NCBI GenBank assembly: GCA_021816455.1
Contig: JAKAXU010000009.1
Location: forward strand, 1-64,000
Reading direction: 5' to 3'
DNA length: 64,000 bases
DNA from: Acidobacteriota bacterium
GTDB taxonomy: Bacteria; Acidobacteriota; Terriglobia; Terriglobales; Acidobacteriaceae
Numbering within the stretch: the first letter of the stretch is position 1; each line of letters starts with the position of its first letter. Positions 55,142 to 64,000 of this stretch are shown piece after piece. Made by a program: the position numbers and the translations under genes. The notes under the pieces were generated by a model. It was not told the DNA's origin. It made no database searches and saw only the letters and a program-made list of their open reading frames with translations.

Positions 55142-55765
55142 TCACGCCCTTTCAACCGTTTTGTCCACAGCCCGCCAGTAGCGCAACTCCGGACAGGCGC
55201 AGCTCCGGCACAGAAGGCGCTCCGAGCCGTCAGCAGCGATCTGTCGCTCATAGCGCCCGAAATTTACCCCTTCGCCGCACTCGGCACAGCGCACGCGGCC
55301 ACCCCTGTAGCCCGGCATCTCTTCCGGCTGTAGCTCGACCCGGACCCATTGCCCGGCAAACAGCTCTTCATCCGTCAGTACGCGATAGGCAAGCTTCTGC
55401 TGGGCAGCCGCAGGTTCCACCCCAGGAAATCGCTCCCTCGCCAGTTCGCGCGAAGACTCCAGAGCCACCACGCGCAGCGCGCGGCCGGAAGCAAGATCGA
55501 CAAAGGTCGCCGCCATCTTGCCCCAGTCGCGAAACTTCAGCGCCCTTCGGCCCAGACGACAGCCTGTCACCAGCCCAATGGCGTCCGTGGCACAGCGATC
55601 AATCTCCACAAAGCAGACCAGGCGCTTGCGATCGGCACCGCGCGGCTCTTCGACGCCCAGCATGCGGCAAGCCATCCTGGCCATGCGAACACCCAGAATC
55701 TGCCCGGCGCACAGATGCCCGTGCGCAACCTCAGCCTGCCGCAGGAGTTCGTCCAGCGTTTCCAT
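55142..55765 (-). CDS. FmdE-family zinc-binding protein
   Basis: A 207-residue cytoplasmic protein. The N-terminal FmdE domain carries the metal-site pattern AHGHLCAGQILGVRMARMAC and VEIDRCATDAI. A C-terminal zinc ribbon has paired Cys in RCAECGEG and LCRSCACP. FmdE is named from the formylmethanofuran dehydrogenase of methanogens, but bacterial stand-alone members are of unproven function and are often tied to molybdenum/tungsten enzymes. No such enzyme lies nearby. The downstream gene is yajC after a long spacer. Confidence 0.8.
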   Translation of the reverse strand: METLDELLRQAEVAHGHLCAGQILGVRMARMACRMLGVEEPRGADRKRLVCFVEIDRCATDAIGLVTGCRLGRRALKFRDWGKMAATFVDLASGRALRVVALESSRELARERFPGVEPAAAQQKLAYRVLTDEELFAGQWVRVELQPEEMPGYRGGRVRCAECGEGVNFGRYERQIAADGSERLLCRSCACPELRYWRAVDKTVERA

Positions 55766-55791
55766 CTAACCTCCGATCTCGGTCTGCGTCA

Positions 55792-56619
55792 TCAGCGCTG
55801 CGGCCCATTGCCGGGTGGCGATACGCCGCCGGATTTCGGCGCACCCTCCAATTTTGGAGTACTGCCCGCCGGGCCATCCGACTGTCCGGTACGGCCCGAC
55901 TGCGAGCCATCTCCCGATTGCGGCTCGTCCTGCTCCACCAGCACGGCAGCGCTTTCTTCCAGACCGAAACTCTTCGCCTTTGCACCCGTCGGCTGAAAAG
56001 TGACCTGCAGCGGATCGCGCTGCCAGACCGGCTCGGCACAGACCGGCCACGAATGATGCGCAACGTCGAAGGCCGCGAGCCTGCGATGCAGCACAGCCTT
56101 GCGCACCGCAATCTTGGCCACCACCGCATAGAGACTTTTGCCGGAAGCCGTTACACCGCAGTACGCGGCATAATCACGAAACCAGACCGCGTCGCTCACC
56201 GACGGATCGTAATTCGGCAAGCGAAGCTGCGTCACATGGCCGGTCGCCCGATCGATCAACAGCCACGGCCCACGCTGCCACACCCAGTCCCCGCTCTTGC
56301 CTGTCTTCTCGCCGGGCAGCGCGTCGTTGATGCGCTGTGCGCGGCGCACGACAAAGCTGCGCTCGGTCACCTCATGCACCTCGCCTGTTGTCCACTCTGT
56401 TACGTGACTATCCACCACCAGCGGTCGCAAAGCAAGCTTGTTTTCGTCGCCGTTCGATCCTGCCGGATCGCCTGCGTGCGAATACGGCACACTCCGCACC
56501 GCGCCCAAGGTGACTGCGTGATGACCACGCTCGGCAACCGCCGGGGCGGTACCCATAACCGCCATCGCCAGAGCGACGGCTACAACTCCGGTCACACCGC
56601 GCAAACGGATCCTCGACAT
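55792..56619 (-). CDS. secreted hypothetical protein
   Basis: A 275-residue protein with a signal peptide (cleavage near AVA-ERG). The mature part has a beta-rich segment (WVWQRGPWLLIDRATGHVTQ, YAAYCGVTASGKSLYAVVAK) that resembles one or two propeller blades, followed by a disordered Gly/Ser/Asp-rich tail. AGGGG lies before the ATG; a start at 56646 that overlaps the gatA stop is the alternative. I do not recognise the family. It follows gatA closely on the same strand and ends 26 bases before the FmdE-like gene. Confidence 0.6.
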   Translation of the reverse strand: MSRIRLRGVTGVVAVALAMAVMGTAPAVAERGHHAVTLGAVRSVPYSHAGDPAGSNGDENKLALRPLVVDSHVTEWTTGEVHEVTERSFVVRRAQRINDALPGEKTGKSGDWVWQRGPWLLIDRATGHVTQLRLPNYDPSVSDAVWFRDYAAYCGVTASGKSLYAVVAKIAVRKAVLHRRLAAFDVAHHSWPVCAEPVWQRDPLQVTFQPTGAKAKSFGLEESAAVLVEQDEPQSGDGSQSGRTGQSDGPAGSTPKLEGAPKSGGVSPPGNGPQR

Positions 56620-56638
56620 TTGCCGCCCCTGTCTGCGT

Positions 56639-58153
56639 TTACGCATCCACGCCGTTCATCGCCCGCTCCACTCCCGCAGCCACGCGGAAGATCGCACTCT
56701 CGCCGAAGTGCGGCCCCAGCACCTGCAAACCTACCGGCAATCCAGCCGCGGTTGCGCCGCAGGGAACCGAAAGCCCGCAGATTCCAGCCAGGCTGGCCGT
56801 CACGGTGTAAATGTCTGCCAGATACATGGCCAGCGGATCTTCGCTTTTTTCGCCCAGCCGGAAGGCCGCCGTGGGAGCCGTCGGCGCCACGATTGCGTCT
56901 ACCTCGCCGAAAGCCGCCATGAATTCCTCGGCCAGAATGCGCCGCACCTGCTGCGCCTTGCGATAGTAAGCGTCATAATAACCGGCGCTCAGAGCATACG
57001 TCCCCAGTAGAATCCGGCGCTTGACCTCAGCGCCGAAACCCTCTTCGCGCGAGAGCCGATACATCGAGGACAGATTCGTGGCCGACTTCGAGCGATGCCC
57101 GAATCGCACGCCGTCAAATCGCGCCAGATTCGCACTCGCCTCCGCCGTCGCCACCAGATAATAGACGGGAATCGCATACTGCGTGTGCTTCAGGTGAATG
57201 CGCCGAATTTCACAGCCCTGCGCGCGCAGAGCATCAATCCCCGTCTCGACAGCAGCGCGTACCTCCGGGTCAAGCCCTTCGCCGAAATACTCTTCCGGAA
57301 TGCCGATCCGCATTCCCTTCACGTCCCGCTCCGTGGCAGTCGCGTAATCGTCGACCGGCTGCGTGGCACTGGTTGCATCCAGCGAATCGTGTCCGGCCAG
57401 CACACAGAGCACCTGCGCAGCATCCTCTACGGAAGCCGCAAACGGTCCCACGCGATCCAGCGACGAAGCAAAGGCGATCAACCCATAGCGCGAGACGCGT
57501 CCGTAGGTGGGCAGCACGCCCACCACTCCGCAGAAGCTTGCCGGCTGGCGAATCGACCCTCCGGTATCGGTTCCCAGCGTGACCACAGCCAGATTCGCCG
57601 CCACCGCAGCCGCCGACCCTCCGCTTGATCCGCCCGGTACCCGCTCCGTATCCACCGGATTGCGTACCGGCCCATAGGCCGAATTTTCATTCGATGAACC
57701 CATGGCGAACTCATCGCAGTTCAGCTTGCCCAGCAGCACAGCGCCAGCTTTGCGGAGCCGTGCAACGGCCGTTGCGTCATAGGGCGGCCGATAGCCTTCC
57801 AGAATCCGCGAACCGGCCGTCGCCGGAGCACCACGCATCGCGAGCACATCCTTCACGCCAACCGGAACTCCGCCCAGCGGCGGCAGCGGATCGCCCTTGC
57901 CTGCCAGCGCGTCGATGGCCGCAGCCTGCTCCAGCGCCTGATCCCGCGTGAGCGAAAGATATGCGTTCAGCAACGGGTTGTATCGCTCGATCCGCGCAAA
58001 ATATCCTTCGGCGACTGCGGTTGCGCTCTCGTTTCCTTCGCGAATCGCAGTGCGCAATGCACGAATCGATCGCGGCTTCTCCAGCAACTGGCCGGACGTT
58101 TCCGGTGGATTGATCGTCAATTTTGCGCTCCCATCCTCGTGTTCTTCGCGCAC
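56639..58153 (-). CDS. gatA: Asp-tRNA(Asn)/Glu-tRNA(Gln) amidotransferase subunit A
   Basis: A 504-residue glutaminase subunit of the tRNA-dependent amidotransferase. The amidase triad is complete: Lys in GVKDVLA, cis-Ser in [13 protein letters not shown] and nucleophile Ser in [12 protein letters not shown]. It releases ammonia for GatB to convert Glu-tRNA(Gln) and/or Asp-tRNA(Asn). The GTG start follows GGAG; TTG at 58177 (overlapping gatC) and TTG at 58120 (after GGGAG) are alternatives. It is coupled to gatC upstream; no gatB lies in the window. Confidence 0.95.
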   Translation of the reverse strand: MREEHEDGSAKLTINPPETSGQLLEKPRSIRALRTAIREGNESATAVAEGYFARIERYNPLLNAYLSLTRDQALEQAAAIDALAGKGDPLPPLGGVPVGVKDVLAMRGAPATAGSRILEGYRPPYDATAVARLRKAGAVLLGKLNCDEFAMGSSNENSAYGPVRNPVDTERVPGGSSGGSAAAVAANLAVVTLGTDTGGSIRQPASFCGVVGVLPTYGRVSRYGLIAFASSLDRVGPFAASVEDAAQVLCVLAGHDSLDATSATQPVDDYATATERDVKGMRIGIPEEYFGEGLDPEVRAAVETGIDALRAQGCEIRRIHLKHTQYAIPVYYLVATAEASANLARFDGVRFGHRSKSATNLSSMYRLSREEGFGAEVKRRILLGTYALSAGYYDAYYRKAQQVRRILAEEFMAAFGEVDAIVAPTAPTAAFRLGEKSEDPLAMYLADIYTVTASLAGICGLSVPCGATAAGLPVGLQVLGPHFGESAIFRVAAGVERAMNGVDA

Positions 58154-58166
58154 CGCGCTCCGCCTT

Positions 58167-58499
58167 TCAACGTTCAATCACCTTTGGAGTCTTGAAGAAT
58201 GCGCCATCCGTCTCCGGAGCCGAGGCCATCACAGTTGCCCGTTCCAGCGACGCCGACACCGCATCGGCTCGCAGCGATTCTCCATGCCCGTTCGCCTCTG
58301 CGCCTGCAAACAGATCGCTGACCTGCGCCATCGGCTCCACTTGGCTGGTGTCGATCTGGCGAAGCTGATTCACATAGCCCAGGATGGCGTTCAAATCGCG
58401 CTGCATGCGCATCGTTTCATCGGCACCTAGTTCCAGATTCGCCAACTCCGCCACTCGCTCCACATCTTCCTTCGAAACCGTCGCAGCACTTCCGCTCAT
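58167..58499 (-). CDS. gatC: Asp-tRNA(Asn)/Glu-tRNA(Gln) amidotransferase subunit C
   Basis: A 110-residue stabilising subunit of GatCAB. It shows the family start [17 protein letters not shown], a middle [19 protein letters not shown] and a late LRADAV-type segment. Its stop lies just upstream of the gatA start, matching the common gatC-gatA order. Confidence 0.94.
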   Translation of the reverse strand: MSGSAATVSKEDVERVAELANLELGADETMRMQRDLNAILGYVNQLRQIDTSQVEPMAQVSDLFAGAEANGHGESLRADAVSASLERATVMASAPETDGAFFKTPKVIER

Positions 58500-58735
58500 C
58501 CGTCACCGCCTGAGAAACAATCTCTTGAAATTTGAGTATAGAAGCAAGCGCAGGATGACCCAACTCCGTCTTCGTTTTCGCGTCCGCGGACAGACAGGAG
58601 GCCGCAATGTTTCCCGCTGATTTTCGGTTCGATAGAGCGAACGTGTGTGATAGCTTTAGGCTACGCTTTTCGGGAATCCGTGAGTCCGCCGGATGTTTTT
58701 CCATCGGCAATCCAAGCAAACAGGGGGAAACGTTT

Positions 58736-61366
58736 ATGTCGCTGTGGAGTGTTCGGGTTTGGTTTCCTGTTGTGGTTTTGTGTGCCGCGGTCGGCTTGCA
58801 GGGATTTGCTCAAGCTCCCGCCTCCACAGTTCCCAGCCCCATTTCTGTCCTGGGACACAACCCCGGCGACGATTATTACCTGGCCAACTACGAAGAGGAG
58901 ATTCAGTATTTTCACGCGCTGGCGGCGCACTCTGACCGGATCAAATTGTTCACCGTCGGCAAGACCACGGAGGGCCGTGATATCGAGATTGCCCTGATCT
59001 CATCTCCGCAGAATCTGGCTCGGCTCGACGAATGGAAGGCCGACACCAAAGAACTTTCCATGGATCAGGGACTGGAGGATGCCTCCGCAAAAGCGCTAGC
59101 CGAGAAAGCGCGAGTGATCATCCACATCGACGGCGGACTGCACGCCAACGAAGTGGCCGGGCCACAGCACTCGATGGTTCTGGCCTACAAGCTGCTATCG
59201 GCGCAGGGCGATCCGGAAGTGGACAGAATTCTCAACAACGTCGTGCTGCTGCTCTATCCAACGCTCAACCCGGATGGGCAGGATATGGTCGTATCCTGGT
59301 ACAGGAAGAACCTGGGAACGCGCTTCGAGGTCAGCCCCATGCCCTGGCTCTTTCAGGATTATGTCGGGCACGACAACAATCGCGACGGCTACATGCTCAA
59401 CATGAAAGAGTCGCAGGTGGTGACCAAGACCGAGCTGGAGTACAGCCCGGCGATCTTCTACTGCCAACATCAGACGGCTCCTTTCCCGGCGCGCATCTGG
59501 ATTCCACCCTTCTCCGATCCCATCTCGTCGAATATCAGTCCCTACGTGCGAAGCTGGTTCAACGTCGTCGGTACCGGAATGACGGCCTACCTGAACGAGC
59601 GCCAGATGTCCGGAGCCATCAGTGAGTCCAAGTTCGACAACTGGTATCCCGGCTTTGTCGATTACGCTGGATCCTTTCGCAACGAGATTTCCTTCTTCAC
59701 CGAGACGGCGCTTTACCGCTATGCCACGCCCAGGTTTTATACCGTCGATGAGTTTCCAAAAAACATGCAGGACCTGAAGGCGCTGACCATGTACACCACA
59801 CCCTGGCAAGGTGGCTGGTGGCGTCTGCGCGATGCGGTCGATTACATGGTGGCCGCGTCGATGTCTGTGCTCGATACCGCGGCCCGATACCGCGAAACAC
59901 TGCTTTATAACCAGTATCAGGCGGCCCGGGATAACATTCGGCGCTTCACCCAGGCACCGCCTTACGCCTATGTGATTCCCAGCGTGCAGCGCGATGTGCC
60001 GGAGGCTGCTCAACTGGCACGTATCCTGCTGGAAAACGGTCTTCAGGTTCACGCCGTCACGAGCAGATTCACCGCCAACGGCAGGGAATATCCCGCAGGA
60101 TCGTGGGTGATCCTCATGAACCAGCCCTACTCTTCGCTTGCCAAAGAATTGTTTGAGGTGCAGCACTATCCGGACGCCATGGGAGTTGGCGGAACAAAAT
60201 CCGTCGATCTGCCCTATGACGTAACCGGCTGGACTCTTCCGCTCCAGATGGGCGTTCAGGTGGATGCCGTCTCCGACCCGATCGCACCCGGCCAGTTGAG
60301 CAACCTGAAGCTGTTGACAACGATCGATCTGCCCCCGGCGAAAGTGGATGGGGCAGGCACAACATTTGTGCTGAGCCATGGAGTGAACGCAAGCCTTCAC
60401 GTGATCAATGACGTGCTTGCAAGCGGAGGTTCAGTTGCGCTCGACAAGGATCCGATCCAAACGCAAAACGGCACCGAGACCGGCGCGCTGGTGGTCAGCG
60501 GGATGAGCCGCGCAACGTTCGGCGACCTCGCTACGAAATATGGCGTCTCCGCGCTTGCCATCGACCACGCGCCCGCCCATGAAATCTCTCTGCATCGCGC
60601 GCGCGTCGGTCTCTACCGCCCATGGCAACCCTCCATCGACGAAGGGTGGACGCGTTGGATACTGGAGCAGTACGGCTACAAACCCATCAGTCTCTACAAC
60701 GCTGATATGCGCGCCGGCGACCTTGGCAGCCGAGTCGATGTCCTCATCCTTCCCGACATGCCTCCCGCCTCGCTGGTCAACGGCTTCAAGCCCGGCATCG
60801 TACCCGGAGAGTACGCCGGAGGACTCAACGAAGAGGGCTTGGCCAGCCTGCGGGAATTTGTGCGCAATGGTGGAACTCTGGTTGCCTTCAACCAATCCGC
60901 TGCCACGATCATTCCGCTCTTCTCGCTGCCGGTGAAAAACGTGCTTGACGGCCTCAAGAGCGACAAGTTCTTCTGCTCCGGAGCACTGCTCCGCGTCAGT
61001 ACCGAGTCGCGCGACAGACCCATCCTCTACGGCCTGCCCTCCGAGCTGACCGTTATGTTCGAGCGCGGTCCGGCTTTTGCGACGCTTCCGGGTTTCAAAG
61101 GCGCAGTTCTTGCCCGTTATCCCACCGAATCCAACCCTCTTGAAAGCGGACTGCTGCTGCATCCCGAAGCGATCGAAGGCAAGATCGCAGCCCTGGAACT
61201 TTCCTACGGTCAGGGACGTATCTTCCTCTACGGATTCAAACCGCAGTGGAGAGCACAGTCGCATGGAAGCTACAAGTTCTTTTTCAATGCGCTTTACCGA
61301 TTTGACGCGCCTGCTTTTGCTGAGGACAAGCCAGCAGCCACTGCAAAGTCCAGGCAAGCCGAATAA
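58736..61366 (+). CDS. secreted M14-family zinc carboxypeptidase with GATase-like domain
   Basis: An 876-residue exported metallopeptidase. A signal peptide ends near GFAQ-APA. The M14 catalytic domain (about residues 40-400) has the zinc motif HANE in HIDGGLHANEVAGPQH, TLNPDGQ, a GHDNNRDGYMLNMKES segment, the later zinc His in CQHQTAPFPARIW and a catalytic Glu region FFTETALYRY. The C-terminal half holds a DJ-1/GATase-like fold (VDVLILPDMPPAS, LREFVRNGGTLVAFNQSA). GGGGGA precedes the ATG by eight bases; a longer frame back to 58607 lacks support. It degrades extracellular peptides in all likelihood. Confidence 0.88.
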   Translation: MSLWSVRVWFPVVVLCAAVGLQGFAQAPASTVPSPISVLGHNPGDDYYLANYEEEIQYFHALAAHSDRIKLFTVGKTTEGRDIEIALISSPQNLARLDEWKADTKELSMDQGLEDASAKALAEKARVIIHIDGGLHANEVAGPQHSMVLAYKLLSAQGDPEVDRILNNVVLLLYPTLNPDGQDMVVSWYRKNLGTRFEVSPMPWLFQDYVGHDNNRDGYMLNMKESQVVTKTELEYSPAIFYCQHQTAPFPARIWIPPFSDPISSNISPYVRSWFNVVGTGMTAYLNERQMSGAISESKFDNWYPGFVDYAGSFRNEISFFTETALYRYATPRFYTVDEFPKNMQDLKALTMYTTPWQGGWWRLRDAVDYMVAASMSVLDTAARYRETLLYNQYQAARDNIRRFTQAPPYAYVIPSVQRDVPEAAQLARILLENGLQVHAVTSRFTANGREYPAGSWVILMNQPYSSLAKELFEVQHYPDAMGVGGTKSVDLPYDVTGWTLPLQMGVQVDAVSDPIAPGQLSNLKLLTTIDLPPAKVDGAGTTFVLSHGVNASLHVINDVLASGGSVALDKDPIQTQNGTETGALVVSGMSRATFGDLATKYGVSALAIDHAPAHEISLHRARVGLYRPWQPSIDEGWTRWILEQYGYKPISLYNADMRAGDLGSRVDVLILPDMPPASLVNGFKPGIVPGEYAGGLNEEGLASLREFVRNGGTLVAFNQSAATIIPLFSLPVKNVLDGLKSDKFFCSGALLRVSTESRDRPILYGLPSELTVMFERGPAFATLPGFKGAVLARYPTESNPLESGLLLHPEAIEGKIAALELSYGQGRIFLYGFKPQWRAQSHGSYKFFFNALYRFDAPAFAEDKPAATAKSRQAE

Positions 61367-62891
61367 CCGGACCTCCTCAACCACGGCCGGATTGGCACCT
61401 GCGCCGATTCGGCCCCTCGGCTCCGACCTGGTGGTCCTCAGCCTCTGCTCGGCGTTGCTCGTCGTCCTTCATTTTGCTCTTGGCAATGGATACGGTTTTC
61501 ACCGCGACGAGTTGCAGTTCCTAGATGATGCGCGTCATCTCCAATGGGGCTATGTTGCCTTTCCACCTCTGACCTCATTTTGCGGGCGCATCGCCATTGC
61601 GCTCTTTGGCATTTCGCCTGCGGCGCTGCGTCTTCCCGCAGCCATTGCTAACGCCATCACGCTGGTGCTTACGGGACTGGTTGCGCGCGAGCTGGGCGGG
61701 CACCGGGCAGCACAGCTACTGGCCGTGGCCGCAGGCTTTCCTGTGGCGCTGTTGTTCAGCTCCCTGCTGCAATACAACACCTTTGACCTGCTCGCCTGGT
61801 CGCTCGTCATCTATTTCACCGCGCGCCTGTTGCGCAGTGAAGACCCACGCAACTGGATTGGCGTGGGCCTGGGAATCGGCCTCGGCGTGTTGTCAAAATA
61901 CACGATTGCATTCCCTGTCCTGAGTCTTCTGGTTGCTCTCGCCATGTTGCCGTCACAGCGTCACGCGCTGCGCAGCCGCTGGCTCTGGCTGGACGCGCTC
62001 ACCGCCGCTGTCATCGCAGCGCCCAATCTGCTCTGGCTGGCGCAGCACCACTGGATCACGCTCCAGATGGAGCACTCTATCCATCTTCGCGACATTCGCA
62101 TCGGTCGCGCAGACGGCTATTTCACCGATCAAATCAAGTTCACGCTGCTGGCGTTGCCGCTGGCTGTGGCGGGTCTGGTCTCTCTTCTTCGCAGCGCGCG
62201 CTTCCGCCTGCTGAGCGCGTTTTATATCGGCCCGCTGATTCTCCTCGCGCTGATGAAAGCTCGCGGATATTATCTGATTCCCGCCTATCCGCTGCTCTAC
62301 GCAGCCGGGGCTGTCGCACTGGAACGCGTACTCTCTGCGCGCTCTCGGTGGCTGCGCGTCGTGCTGCGCTCGACTGTGATCGCAGCCATGCTGGTGGATG
62401 CGGCAGCAGGAGCCTGGGCCTACCTGCCCATCTGGCCTGTTGGCTCGACTGGATGGAACTGGCAGATGCAGAACAATCCGGATATGGCCAACGAGATCGG
62501 ATGGCCGGAGTTCGTGGCCCAGGTGGCTGCCGTACGCGACACGCTGCCGTCGGCGGACCGAGCGCATCTGGGCATCCTTGCCAACAACTTCGGCGAGGCT
62601 GGCGCACTGGCCCTCTACGGCCCGCAATACAACCTGCCCACACCCATCAGCAGCACCAACGACTTCCACACGCGCGGATACGGCCCCTATCCGCCCGACC
62701 CGGTCATCGTCACCGGCAGCGAACTCGACGACCAGCTCCACAACTTTGAAAGCTGCACGGTGGTCGCCCACGTAGCAATCCCCTACGGCGTCCGCAACGA
62801 AGAATCCGTTGACCACCCCGACATTCTTCTCTGCCGCCACCTGCGCCATCCATGGCCCGAGGTCTGGAGCCACTCGCAGGAGTTTGGGTGA
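61263..62891 (+). CDS. GT39-type membrane glycosyltransferase (PMT_2 domain)
   Basis: A 542-residue polytopic protein with about ten helices. GFHRDELQFLDDARHLQWG holds the Asp-Glu pair and YVAFPPLTSF the following loop that mark the PMT_2 (dolichyl-phosphate-mannose-type/ArnT-like) family, which transfers sugars from polyprenyl-phosphate donors on the periplasmic side. The first 40 residues overlap the end of the M14 gene by about 100 bases. The ATG used has GGAGAG nine bases upstream, and an ATG eight codons later (61287) is an alternative. The acceptor (lipid or protein) is unknown. Confidence 0.85.
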   Translation: MEATSSFSMRFTDLTRLLLLRTSQQPLQSPGKPNNRTSSTTAGLAPAPIRPLGSDLVVLSLCSALLVVLHFALGNGYGFHRDELQFLDDARHLQWGYVAFPPLTSFCGRIAIALFGISPAALRLPAAIANAITLVLTGLVARELGGHRAAQLLAVAAGFPVALLFSSLLQYNTFDLLAWSLVIYFTARLLRSEDPRNWIGVGLGIGLGVLSKYTIAFPVLSLLVALAMLPSQRHALRSRWLWLDALTAAVIAAPNLLWLAQHHWITLQMEHSIHLRDIRIGRADGYFTDQIKFTLLALPLAVAGLVSLLRSARFRLLSAFYIGPLILLALMKARGYYLIPAYPLLYAAGAVALERVLSARSRWLRVVLRSTVIAAMLVDAAAGAWAYLPIWPVGSTGWNWQMQNNPDMANEIGWPEFVAQVAAVRDTLPSADRAHLGILANNFGEAGALALYGPQYNLPTPISSTNDFHTRGYGPYPPDPVIVTGSELDDQLHNFESCTVVAHVAIPYGVRNEESVDHPDILLCRHLRHPWPEVWSHSQEFG

Positions 62892-62934
62892 GCCGCATGG
62901 CGTCCATGCCGTAACGCCTATGCCCATAGCAAGC

Positions 62935-62953
62935 CACCCCGCATTCTGGGGTG
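62935..62953 (+). terminator. weak hairpin after the glycosyltransferase gene
   Basis: CACCCC pairs with GGGGTG around a seven-base loop, 43 bases after the stop. The stem is short and no U-run follows, so it is only a candidate. Confidence 0.3.
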
Positions 62954-63035
62954 CGCAGAACGCTTCCGTCACACGTGCAACCCTGTGAATCTGTTATCTT
63001 TCTCTCGTCCGCAAATCTTCCCGCACGGAGTCTGC

Positions 63036-64000
63036 ATGCGCATTGCCCTTTCCCTTGTACTCGTAGCCTCGCTCACCGCATCCGCACAAACCGCAGCACC
63101 AAAACCGCAACCTACCACTGCCGCCACAGCCGCGCAACGCGACACCACCTACATTGACGCACACGGCACGGCGCACATTACGCGCATTGTGCCGGTGCCG
63201 GACGACCTCAGCCCGGAGGCACAGCGTTCCGTCTCCCACGCACAGCCGGACGCCACGCCGCCCGAGTCGCTTGCCCATCGCCGTTCCCACACCGACGCCT
63301 GGCAACTGACCGCGCGGGACGCGTGGCTGAAGCTTTATCCAGCAAAGATCACAAACACCCGCATCGCCGGAGTTCCGGTGCGGGTGGTCGATCCTGCACG
63401 ACCCAACCCCGCGCTGCGCGATGACGTGTTGCTCAATGTGCATGGCGGCGGCTTTGACTCCGACTCCGGCTCCTATACAGAGACCGTTCCGATTGCGGGC
63501 ATGACCGGCGTCCGCGCCATCGCCGTGCTCTACCGTCTCTCGCCGGAATATGCATTTCCCGCCGCCGTCGACGACTCCATCGCCGTCTACAAAGAGTTGC
63601 TGAAGACGCACAAGCCAAGCCAGATTGTCCTCTACGGAACCTCTGCCGGGGCGATCCTCACCGGGGAACTGGCCTCGCGGATCAAGCAGCTTGGACTGCC
63701 TGAGCCTGCCGCACTCGGCATCTTCTCCGGCTTCGGTGACTTCACTCGCGCGGGTGACTCCGGCTACCTTTTCACCATCTCAGGAAACGGCTTTGCCGGC
63801 CCCCTGGCGCCAGTACGTGTTTCGCAGGTGCTCCCCAGCTATGTTGGTAAAACCAGTCGCCGCGATCCCGTGCTCTCTCCCATTTTTTCCGATCTTCACG
63901 GCATGCCGCCCACGCTTTTCGTCACCAGCACCCGCGACATCCTGCTCAGCGGCACTTCGAACCTTCACCGCGCCTATCTTAACGCTGGCGACGACGCGCG
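63036..64000 (+). CDS. secreted alpha/beta hydrolase (HSL/BD-FAE type), cut at the right edge
   Basis: 321 codons of an exported hydrolase that continues past the window. A signal peptide (cleavage near ASA-QTA) is followed by a Pro/Thr-rich linker. The hydrolase fold shows the oxyanion motif NVHGGGFDSDSG, the nucleophile Ser in VLYGTSAGAILTGEL and an FVTSTRDILL region that should hold the acid. The catalytic His lies beyond the edge. The HGGG motif places it with hormone-sensitive-lipase-like esterases. CGGAG precedes the ATG by five bases. Confidence 0.82.
   Translation, partial: MRIALSLVLVASLTASAQTAAPKPQPTTAATAAQRDTTYIDAHGTAHITRIVPVPDDLSPEAQRSVSHAQPDATPPESLAHRRSHTDAWQLTARDAWLKLYPAKITNTRIAGVPVRVVDPARPNPALRDDVLLNVHGGGFDSDSGSYTETVPIAGMTGVRAIAVLYRLSPEYAFPAAVDDSIAVYKELLKTHKPSQIVLYGTSAGAILTGELASRIKQLGLPEPAALGIFSGFGDFTRAGDSGYLFTISGNGFAGPLAPVRVSQVLPSYVGKTSRRDPVLSPIFSDLHGMPPTLFVTSTRDILLSGTSNLHRAYLNAGDDA

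Overview
The window comes from a GC-rich Gram-negative chromosome, most likely an acidobacterium of the Terriglobales type (Edaphobacter, Terriglobus, Granulicella and relatives). The signs are a very large choice-of-anchor-D repeat protein, small paralogous outer-membrane barrels, a tonB-exbB-exbD-exbD-TPR lipoprotein cluster, yajC-secD-secF, many secreted hydrolases and a compact his operon with a fused hisD-hisC gene. This placement is inferred from gene content; no 16S gene is present. No rRNA, tRNA, CRISPR array, complete transposon or prophage was seen.

Left part (1-22 kb): a cut helix-turn-helix gene, a 2428-residue surface protein (beta-propeller, about twelve Ig-like repeats, unusual membrane hairpin), two paralogous outer-membrane barrels, a small membrane protein coupled to a divergent ammonium transporter and followed by a membrane-anchored Ser/Thr kinase, a MobC-like ribbon-helix-helix protein, a GAF-EAL c-di-GMP phosphodiesterase, secreted hydrolases and peptidases (alpha/beta hydrolase, M28, CocE/S15), a CDF metal exporter and a broken orphan antitoxin.

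Middle (22-45 kb): prfA-prmC, a zinc alcohol dehydrogenase, then the minus-strand histidine operon hisI-hisG-hisDC-hisB-hisH-hisF-hisA. Upstream of hisI lies the best discovery of the window: a strong promoter, a 25-codon leader with six His codons and a GC-rich intrinsic terminator. Its 5' arm can alternatively pair with a segment inside the leader frame, giving a classical four-segment attenuator. Next come a secreted ComEA-like protein, an RND efflux pump with its adaptor, a queuosine-precursor transporter facing an unknown protein across a long inverted repeat, a TonB-dependent receptor, hslVU and a Tat-exported aldo/keto reductase.

Right part (44-64 kb): a beta-propeller lipoprotein, an amidase coupled to a lone peptide-type ABC ATPase, the TonB energy cluster (tonB, exbB, two exbD, TPR lipoprotein) that can energise the TonB-dependent receptor, the Sec auxiliary genes yajC-secD-secF, an FmdE-like zinc protein, gatC-gatA, a secreted M14 carboxypeptidase, a GT39-type membrane glycosyltransferase and a secreted alpha/beta hydrolase cut by the right edge.

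Start codons were chosen from Shine-Dalgarno spacing and family N-termini. Where two starts are plausible the alternative is given.
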